Shown one piece after another: positions 47,901 through 64,000 of a stretch of DNA of 64,000 nucleotides. Below the pieces are notes generated by a model. That model was given only the letters and a program-made list of their open reading frames with translations. It did not search any database and was not told where the DNA came from. This DNA is from Dasypus novemcinctus. Lineage: Eukaryota > Chordata > Mammalia > Cingulata > Dasypodidae. Every line of letters starts with the position of its first letter. The first letter of the stretch is position 1. The position numbers were made by a program, and so were the translations under genes. Location: contig NC_080701.1 of assembly GCF_030445035.2 (NCBI RefSeq), positions 15,962,739-16,026,738 of the forward strand, in the 5' to 3' direction.

Positions 47901-48304
47901 CACTCATCCACTGCTGGTGGGAATGCAGAAGGATCCAACCATTCTGGAGGACAGTTTGGCGGTTTCTCAAGAAACTAACCATAGATTTGCCATATGACCC
48001 AGCAATTCCACTGCTGGGTATATACCCAGCAGAACTGAAAACAAGGACACAAACCGATATATGCACCCCAATGTTCATAGCAGCATTGTTCACTATCACC
48101 AAAAGTTGGAATCAACCCAAATGCCCATCAACAGATGAGTGGATCAATAAAATGTGGTGTATACATACAATGGAATACTACTCGGCTTTAAGAACAAATA
48201 CAGTACAAACACACGTGATAATATGGATGAATCTTGAGAACCTTATGTTGAGTGAAGCAACCCACGCATTGAAGGACAAATACTACATGACCTCAATGAT
48301 ATGA
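44990..48304 (+). pseudogene. L1 ORF2 remnant (endonuclease C-end, reverse transcriptase, C-terminal domain)
   Basis: Frame pieces at 44,998-45,525 (endonuclease end, 'YTFFSSSHGSFSKIDHMLGH'), 45,657-45,866, 46,184-46,786 (reverse transcriptase, with '[15 protein letters not shown]' and the catalytic '[13 protein letters not shown]'), 47,288-47,515 and 47,744-48,304 (C-terminal '[12 protein letters not shown]', '[11 protein letters not shown]'). Stops and frameshifts separate them. The reverse transcriptase core keeps its aspartates, so decay is moderate. Confidence 0.92.
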
Positions 48305-51300
48305 AATAAGTAAACCAAGCTGCCTCAGAGAGCTAGTAACTGGAAGATAGGCTTACAGGAAATCGGGGGGTAGAGGAAGGATGTGAGCTGACATCTACAT
48401 GGTTGAAATCTATGATAAGCTGGAGGTAAGTATATGTACAAGGAAGGGATAAAATGGGGGCATAGGGTTACCTTTGGGTGGGGCTTTGCGGGATTGAGGG
48501 GGACTAGGGATGGGCGGGTAGGTAATATTGCCCAAGAAATTGGGAGGAGGGTGGGGCAACATACGAACATAGGAGATTGTCAGGTGTTGTTTGAGAGTAT
48601 AATGCTGAGAAAACCTTTTCAAAATATAATTAGGAAAATTACCTGTTTAAGATACTTAAAGGGGATAATCTGACCTAGGACAGACTCCTAGGTAATATGT
48701 GAATGCTCATTTTGCCAGAGTGGGTTATACCATTGGGTAGAGACCCATATAATGAGAATGAAAGTATACCCACATCCTGGGGAGGACTAATGCCATCAAA
48801 TAGAGGGAAATGTATCTCTCAAGAGAAATGGTGGCTCCCAGGGGATTAGAGCAGTTGAGCCAAGTCAAGCCCTCAACACTGTTGCAAGTATCTCTGAACA
48901 TGGCTCTTCAAGAAATGAAGATTGACTGTCACTGTGGGCCCCAAGGGGAGGGGGAAATAGATATTGAATAGATGGAACCAACATAACTGTGAGGACAATA
49001 GAAGTGTTTCACAAGAGTACACAAGGATGGATATAAAACATGTAATATTACACCAAAACCGTATAGGGGCTGAAAGACTAATAATGTAAACCATAATGTA
49101 AAACATAGGATAACTAAAAATTTAGAAAATTGTATAGCCTAAAGTATAAACCACAATGTAAACCCAAATGTTACCTTGTTTGAAACCTATTGTCTCAATC
49201 AGTTTCAGTACATATGGTATGAATAAGTTAAAAGATTATCGCTGTGGAAGGGAAAAGATTTTATATTGGATATGTGGGAGTACTGTATATTGTATATATG
49301 AATTACTGTGATCTATGGCTCTTGTGAAGAGAAGCTCAATAATTAGGAAAAAAGAAAAGAAAAAGATAGGATGCAGAATTTTTCCAAATCAATATGTATT
49401 CTATATCTAACCTTTAAACTCATTGCTATATTCCATTTTACTATTAAGGGAACCTGGCATTATATTGGGCTTCACTTTTCAGGAAGTTTTAGATCACAGA
49501 GTGGCTCAACAATGGCAGCAGAGGAATACTGGTAGGGGATGTTATTGACAGGGGACATATGGTTGACAGGGAGTTATACAGGGCATGTGTTCAGGGTGCC
49601 TAGAAATGTTTGGATATACTCATAGTTGGAAACTATTAAAAACAACAGCTGGGGGGGGGGTGCTGGGTTCCTGGCTGGGGGGGGCTCTGTCATGGTCCCT
49701 AGGGGAGAAGCGGCAGTCCCCCAGGTGCAACGGCAAGGACCAGGAAGGAATAAAGGTCCAACAGTGAGCCCCTGATACTAATGACTATGCTTGTGAGCCT
49801 ATACACTTGAAATAAGAACAAGGCCCAGAGGAGCACTGTGCCTAGGAGTTCCCTCCTAACAGCCTCCATGTTACTCAAATGTGGCCAGTCTCGAAGCCAA
49901 ACTCAGCATGTAAATGCACTGCCTTCCCCCCAGCGTGGGACATGACACCTGGGGATGAGCCTCCCTGGTGCCGAGGGATCACTACCAAGTACCAGCTGAT
50001 AATGTAACTAGAAAATGACCTTGAATTAAAGGTTCAACATGGACCAGCAGAATATACCTGTCTACATATAATAACAGGAGTTAAAAATGCTTTTTGACCT
50101 AAATTAAGGGGGAAATGGAAAGGACATATGAGTTTATATGGCTATGAGTCTCTAAAAAAGAGTCTGGAGGTTGTCAGAAGGATTGCCCTTATGCACACCT
50201 GAGCAGAGTCTCAGAGACAGATAAAGTAGATAGAACCCCAGGTATTGATTCTTTTGAGGGCTAAAAAGACCCACAGGTTTTATGACCAAGGCAGATAGAG
50301 CTCACTGCCATGTCAGTTGGCCCTTCTTTGGAGTTGGTGTTTCTGCAGGATGGAGCAGGACTCAGATGTGAGCTCTTTTCACAAGCCTTTCCTGTTACTT
50401 TACTGGAAATTGTAGTTGGTGTTGGGGTTTAAGATATATCTAGGGGAGAGAGAAAGACAGCTGCCATTTTGACCCTGCCATGTGGGAGTGAGTACTCCAG
50501 GAAACAGAGAAATCCCAAGAGGCTGAGAGAGAGGCCAGAGGCTGGATGGAGGTTGGAATCAGCAGAGCACAGAGGCACAGAGAGAAGCCCCCAAGAGGGC
50601 AGGCCCATGGAGCAGCTGAAAAGACAAGCTTGATCATCCATAGATGAGCTCCGAGAGAAAGCAGCCTGGAGTGGAAGGCAGAGGCCAGATGGAGAGCCAC
50701 CACCTTGCCTCGCCACCTGGCAGGACTCCGGGATCTGTCAGCAGTCAACCTTTGCTTTAGCAAACTAAAACACCAGCAGAAACAGAAGAGCAGAAGCAAG
50801 GAGAGAGTGATGGCCGTGTGACGAAATTCTGCCATCACTAGAGGGCTATTTACTCCAGGAGAAAGCACCATCTTGCTGACATCTTGATTTTGAACCTCAG
50901 GAGCCAATAAATTCTTGTTGTTTAAGCCAAAAAAAAAGATATATCTAGGGGATCTGAATCCCTGGACTGACAATATGATAGCCAGGCCCTGAATCTCAAC
51001 AGACTTCAGCTCCTACACTCTGGTTTATTGGACTTACCCCGCTCACCTAATATGGAGTTGAAAAATGTCATCCACCACACCATGGAGCCTAGAGTGCCTA
51101 CAACTGAAAGCAGGAGGATTGCATCCATTATCCATGTGGAATCTAAGCCCCCTCTTGACATAGATGTGGAATGGACACAACCAAGCCAAGGTCCACAGGA
51201 AGGAGGAATACAGTAAGGGTTAGAATGGACTTACTGATATTCTATTCATGAACTATTGTGGTTAGTAATCGAGAAAATGTGGCATTGGTGTGGAAAAAGT

Positions 51301-51640
51301 GGCCATGGTGGCTGCCGGGTGCGGGGAATGGGAGGAGGAGATCAGATGGGGAGGCATTTTCGGGACTTGGTATTGTCCTGAGTAGTGCTGCAGGGACAAT
51401 TACCGGATACTGTAGATCCTCCCATGGCCCACTGAATGGAACGTAGGAGAGTATGGGCTATGATGTGGACCATTGACCATGAGGTGCAGCGATGCCCAGA
51501 AATGTACTCACCAAATGCAATGGATGTGTCATGATGATGGGGGAGAGTGTTGCTGTGGGGGGAGTGGTGGGGCGGGGGCGGTGGGGGTGAATGGGGACCT
51601 CATATTTTTTGAATGTAATATTTTTAAAAGATGAATTTAA
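48305..51640 (+). mobile_element. Long L1 3' UTR
   Basis: About 2.85 kb excluding the 488-bp insertion, which is far longer than a typical primate L1 3' UTR. A sub-end-like motif ('AGAAGCTCAATAATTAGGAAAA') occurs at 49,331. G-rich tracts occur near 49,650-49,685 and 51,550-51,595. No coding potential. Confidence 0.75.
50448..50935 (+). mobile_element. 488-bp poly(A)-tailed insertion with 17-bp TSD
   Basis: Perfect AAGATATATCTAGGGGA at 50,431-50,447 and 50,936-50,952. The insert ends 'CCAATAAATTCTTGTTGTTTAAGCC' in substance (AATAAA then an A-run), resembling the R-end of an MLT1-like LTR. Retroposition of an LTR-derived polyadenylated RNA is the simplest reading. Confidence 0.85.
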
Positions 51641-51719
51641 AAAAATGGGCAAAATGGTTATACAGCAAACATCAAAGAAGAACCCCAATAACAAAGAAGT
51701 GTATGAAAAAAGTGCTTAA

Positions 51720-52273
51720 TAGAGTGGACTTACTGATATTCTACTATAAAACTTTTGTGACTACTAATAGAAGAAATTGTATCATTGATGGGGAGAAAGT
51801 GGCCACACAGTAGTTGCTGAGGGCAGGGAGTGGGAAGAAGAGATGTGATGAGGGGACATTTTTGGGACTTTGGAGTTGTCCTAAATTATACTGCACGGTC
51901 AGATGCTGGACAGGATATATCCTGCCATAACCCGCTGAATGTACCAGGGGAGAGTGTGAACTACAGAGTAAACTATTATCCACGTGGTGCAGCAGTGCTC
52001 CAAAATGTGTTCACCAGTGCGATGAGTGTGTCACAATGATGGGGGAGGTTGTTGGTGTGGGAGGAGTGGGGTGGGGGGATGGGGGTATACAGGAACCTCT
52101 TAAGTTTTTTATAATGTAATCTTTTTTGTGATGTATGTATCTTCAAAAGAATACAATTTATGAAAATGATGGGGATGGGGGAGTGGGGTGGGGGTTATAT
52201 GGGAACCTCTTATTTTTTTTAATGTAATGTTCTATGTGATCTATTAACTTTAAAAAGTGTTAATAAAAAATTT
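51720..52273 (+). mobile_element. 554-bp L1 3' end in the host L1
   Basis: TSD AAAAAGTGCTTAA at 51,707-51,719 and 52,274-52,286. It starts 'AGAGTGGACTTACTGATATTC' and carries two consecutive copies of the G-run/'AACCTCTTA'/'TAATGTAAT' end module (about 52,020-52,160 and 52,165-52,265). Confidence 0.9.
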
Positions 52274-52614
52274 AAAAAGTGCTTAACTTCATTAAGCATC
52301 AGAGAATGGCAAATTAACACGACAATGATATACTACTACACACCCACCAAAATGACTAAAAATGTTTAGACTGACAATACTAAGTATAGACAAACCTGTG
52401 GAACACATAGAGGTCGCCCACAGTTGGTGGAGATGTAATCCTTTCAACCATTTTGGAAAACTGTATCAGCATCTACTAGAGCTGAATATACACATACTTT
52501 ATGACCCAGAAATTCCACTCCCAAGTGTATGCCCAATGGACAGGCATACATATGTGCTCCAAAAAACAGGTAAAAAAACAGTCATGTCTATTTATCGTCA
52601 CAGCAGATTTTACT

Positions 52615-52975
52615 GTGAGGCCAAGGCTGAGTGCGGCCACACGTGATTTGGCCTGGGTTCCTCCCCCGTCTCATTTCCTGTGACTCTCCCCCTTACTCAC
52701 TGCCCCGCAGTCCACACTTGCTCCTTGCTATTCTTTGAACATTCATTTCCTCAGAATCCTTCCCTGATCACTCTGGGAAAGAGAATCACCTGTCTCTACT
52801 CATTTACCATGCTTTATTTTTTAATAACACATACACGCACCTGACGTTGTATTATATAGATACATGTTTTGCTTATTGTTTCCCCAGCTACTAAACAAGC
52901 CCTGAGCAGGATAGATCTTGTTCCCACCTCACCCCATCCCCAGCACGTAGCATATTAAGGGTACGCGCCTGAATT
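52615..52975 (+). repeat. L2 3' region
   Basis: 'CAGAATCCTTCCCTGATCAC' and 'CCCATCCCCAGCACGTAGCA' follow the L2 3' end. Confidence 0.55.
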
Positions 52976-53470
52976 AGAGAACGACCTTCCTCGAGGTCTC
53001 TAAACCAGCCTTCTGTAGGACAGGAGTCTTGTGGAACAAATCACAATTACTTTTCATGGACCAATTTAAACGACGCATTTAACATATCGCTACTCGTCCC
53101 ATATCCACAGTTTTCAATTGGGGGAATAGGTTGATAAAGGTGAAGTGACTTCTTGCCCAACGCAGTTGGTTACTACACCCTGAATTTTGCTCCAAAACCG
53201 GTGCTAACTCAAAGCTTTCCAAAGACTGGTTCTGATTTGTGGTTACACCGTACGCAGCAAAATTCAGACATCACTTGCGATGCACTGAATTATTTCATTT
53301 GTGAAATACGCCCAAGTTAAGAACTTATCCTTATTCTGAGAGTCTGCCGGTCTTACTCTCCGGTATCAACATGGCCTTCTTTTATAAAATGATATAAAGC
53401 AGAGAAGACTTTTCTTTTTTCCCTGGCAAAATAAAAGGTTTGAAAAGAGCTGTCGGTCGTCCAAATTTGT
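52976..53470. other. Unique sequence upstream of MAK16
   Basis: No repeat or gene recognised. GC content rises toward the MAK16 island. Confidence 0.5.
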
Positions 53471-53859
53471 TTTTGTGAAATTTCTGAGGCATGGGTCTCA
53501 GAAGTCGGAAGCCACGGCCGCACCGACCCTGCGTACAGGGAAGGAGGGTCTCGGGGTAAAGGGGCCGAGCCCGGCCTGCGCAGTTCGCCTCGGCAGACCC
53601 GGCGAGGCGGGGACGCGATCCCGCGCCAGGCCGCGGGGCAGGCGCGGGCGCCGGCCGTCCCTTCCGCGGTCCCTCAGGCAGGGCCTCCAGCGCGCAGCAG
53701 CCAGGGTTCCCCGACAGCTCCGCCCCGCGCCGGCCTCCAGCGCGGGGTCCCCACGGGGCCACCAGCGGGGTCACAGCCCTGAGCGCGGGGCGGGGCCGGA
53801 GGCGCGCACACAAGCTCCAGCTCCCGGGAGCGCGGTGCACCCGCGAGAGTCTCTGCGCT

Positions 53860-53869
53860 TCTCGCGAGA
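53860..53869 (+). promoter_or_regulatory. TCTCGCGAGA core promoter palindrome
   Basis: A perfect TCTCGCGAGA, 66 bp upstream of the ATG. This palindrome is known from TATA-less promoters of housekeeping genes. Activity here is inferred. Confidence 0.8.
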
Positions 53870-53879
53870 GACCAGGCTT

Positions 53880-53889
53880 CCCGGAAGTG
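53880..53889 (+). promoter_or_regulatory. ETS-family site
   Basis: CCCGGAAGTG matches the GABP/ELK consensus CCGGAAGTG. It lies 46 bp before the ATG, 11 bp after the CGCG palindrome. Confidence 0.75.
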
Positions 53890-53934
53890 GTTGCTCGGAG
53901 GGCGCCGGGCGCTGCACGCCGAGGTGGCGGCACC

Positions 53935-62923
<8,989 letters not shown>

Positions 62924-63160
62924 TTTCCTTTCAAACACTTACAAATAGGCCTGAACATTCTGAACTTCTCTCTTTTATCTTTAAACACATACACACCTCC
63001 AATTTTTGTGCTTTTCATGTTGTATTTAACACAATATTTGTGTTATCAGTATTACTGCCACTTCTGTGGGCAAGAAATCTAGGAGTGGAGGAAAGCTTTA
63101 CATTGTGAAGAGTATTTTCATAGCATTGATGTATATATTAAAGTAACAGCATGAGCCCAA
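62924..63160 (+). other. MAK16: MAK16 3' UTR with polyadenylation signal
   Basis: The hexamer ATTAAA at 63,137-63,142 is the first good signal after the stop codon and would give a 3' UTR of about 235 nt. The cleavage site is inferred. Confidence 0.6.
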
Positions 63161-63458
63161 GAAGCTTGACAGACAAGTACATGAGGCTGGGATGAGAATG
63201 TAATTATTTCTAAGTTTTAAAAGCCATGTGCCCATTTCCTTGGTGTCTTTGTTTACCCCCCTTTTACTTAGAAATGGCAGGGCTTAAAGCTAAGCTTGCC
63301 CTACTTTCCCTACTCCTGTGGGGGTACAAGGAAGGAAGGAAGGAAAGAAGAAAGTCTAACATAATGCCTAGTATAAAAATACCTTTTTCCTTAAATAAGT
63401 CCATTAGTACAATCTGGGGTGTGAAGAGAATCCTCTCTTTGGGAAAGTAACACAAATA

Positions 63459-63563
63459 CTAAGTTCCATCCCAGGGAGCACCTTCAGGAACCTGCTGCAC
63501 TTTTCTGAGGCAGTCCACCACCTTGCTGTCTTCACAGCTTTGGAGACTTTTCGCCAGGAGTCC
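63459..63563 (-). CDS. TTI2: TTI2 last coding exon (TELO2-interacting protein 2)
   Basis: TTI2 is part of the TELO2-TTI1-TTI2 complex, which with HSP90 stabilises PIKK kinases (mTOR, ATM, ATR, DNA-PKcs). On the minus strand an acceptor CATGTTTCAG (AG at 63,564-63,565) is followed by 34 codons and TAG at 63,461-63,459. The peptide begins GLLAKSLQSCEDSKVVDC and ends QQVPEGAPWDGT. Assignment rests on the coding character, the acceptor, TTI2-like residues as I recall them, and the known position tail-to-tail with MAK16. The acceptor phase is assumed 0. Earlier exons lie beyond the window end. The poly(A) site is unclear: AGTAAA (63,268-63,263) and AATAAA (62,465-62,460) are candidates, and the second would overlap MAK16 exons. 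Confidence 0.8.
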   Translation of the reverse strand, partial: GLLAKSLQSCEDSKVVDCLRKVQQVPEGAPWDGT

Positions 63564-63706
63564 CTGAAACATGAAGCCAAACAGACTTTGATTTTGTTGT
63601 TATTTTTTCAGTTCAAGCTTGACTCTTCTTTCTTGATACCATACTCAAAGAAGGAAAGGATGAATGACAGTAGGTTGAAAATTGCCTGAGATTAAAAATC
63701 TAGCTG

Positions 63707-63859
63707 GGAGCGAGGTGGCTCAAGCCTCTGGGCGCCTCGCTTCCCCATGGGAGGTCCTGGGTTCAGTTCCCCGTGCCTCCTGAAAAAAAGACGACGAGCA
63801 CACAAGGAACAGACAAGCACAAGCACGAGGGGCAGGGGGAAAAATAAATCTTAAAAAAA
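63707..63859 (+). repeat. DAS-SINE, shortened, in TTI2 intron
   Basis: Head 'GGGAGCGAGGTGGCTCAAGC' with B-box 'GGGTTCAGTTCC' and tail AATAAATCTTAAAA. TSD AAAAATCTAGCTG (63,694-63,706) / AAAGATCTAGCTG (63,860-63,872). Confidence 0.88.
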
Positions 63860-64000
63860 AAAGATCTAGCTGATATGAAATAATTTGAATAAACTCATAA
63901 AACAACAAACTATACTGTAAATATTTCTAGGATATGACTTTTTTTCTGCTTTCTTTATAACTTCAAATGGGAGATTTCTAAATGGGGTAAAATGTAAAAG

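Larger units (their letters stand above)
42954..51640 (+). mobile_element. 8.7-kb L1 with complete 5' UTR, inserted into another L1
   Basis: It begins GGGAGGCGGGGCAAGATAG (compare the GGGGGAGG..CAAGATGG starts of other mammalian L1s) and ends in the L1 terminal module plus a short A-rich end. Perfect AAAAATGGGCAAAATGG lies at 42,937-42,953 and 51,641-51,657. Order: 5' UTR with tandem units (42,954-44,165), pyrimidine-rich stretch (44,190-44,460), possible remaining 5' UTR, ORF2 from within the endonuclease domain (about 44,990-48,304), 3' UTR (48,305-51,640). ORF1 and the ORF2 N-terminus are missing and ORF2 is broken, so it cannot move by itself. Confidence 0.9.
42600..52612 (+). mobile_element. 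Older host L1 fragment, split into four pieces
   Basis: Pieces at 42,600-42,711, 42,805-42,953, 51,658-51,719 and 52,274-52,612 read continuously as L1 ORF2 C-terminal DNA once three TSD-bounded insertions are removed. No open frame remains. Confidence 0.85.

Noticed and set aside
44998..48304. Active reverse transcriptase gene
   Set aside because: The frames are separated by stops and shifts, and the N-terminus and ORF1 are missing.

Overview
This is a window of placental-mammal nuclear DNA carrying parts of three genes separated by repeat-rich introns and spacers. The lineage signal is strong. About 35 copies of a tRNA-derived SINE with the head 'GGGAAGCGGACTTGGCCCAG..GGTTCAAACCC' (or the short 'GTAGCTCAGTGGTTGAGCACCTGCTTCC' form) match what I know as DAS-SINEs of xenarthrans. 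The L1 elements share a long, G-rich 3' UTR that I also associate with xenarthrans. The best guess is an armadillo such as Dasypus. This rests on recall of repeat families, not on a search.

Gene layout. (1) Positions 1 to about 39.8 kb are the 5' part of FUT10 on the minus strand. A GC-rich promoter and candidate non-coding first exon lie at about 39.1-40.06 kb, the first coding exon is at 25,058-25,138, and the second coding exon is at 20,510-20,804. The remaining exons lie beyond position 1. (2) MAK16 is complete on the plus strand: ten coding exons from 53,935 to 62,923 join to exactly 900 nt (299 residues) with canonical splice sites. Its GC-rich promoter carries a TCTCGCGAGA element and an ETS site. 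(3) The last coding exon of TTI2 (minus strand) is at 63,459-63,563, tail-to-tail with MAK16. From memory, the order FUT10(-), MAK16(+), TTI2(-) is the same as on human chromosome 8p12.

The FUT10-MAK16 spacer (40.1-53.4 kb) is mostly retrotransposon. An older L1 fragment is split by a short SINE, by an 8.7-kb L1 and by a 554-bp L1 3' end, each bounded by target-site duplications (TSDs). The 8.7-kb L1 has about five tandem 180-210-bp units in its 5' UTR, lacks ORF1, has a broken ORF2 and a 3.3-kb 3' UTR. A 488-bp poly(A)-tailed insertion sits inside it. The FUT10 introns hold further DAS-SINEs (some with two tRNA-like heads), an L1 with a 5' inversion, L1 relics, MLT1/MLT2-type LTRs, L2 and MIR.

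Functionally these are unrelated housekeeping genes: FUT10 is an endoplasmic reticulum/Golgi fucosyltransferase, MAK16 a nucleolar 60S assembly factor and TTI2 a PIKK-maturation cochaperone subunit. I found no evidence of a new gene system. The novelty is in the retroelements.
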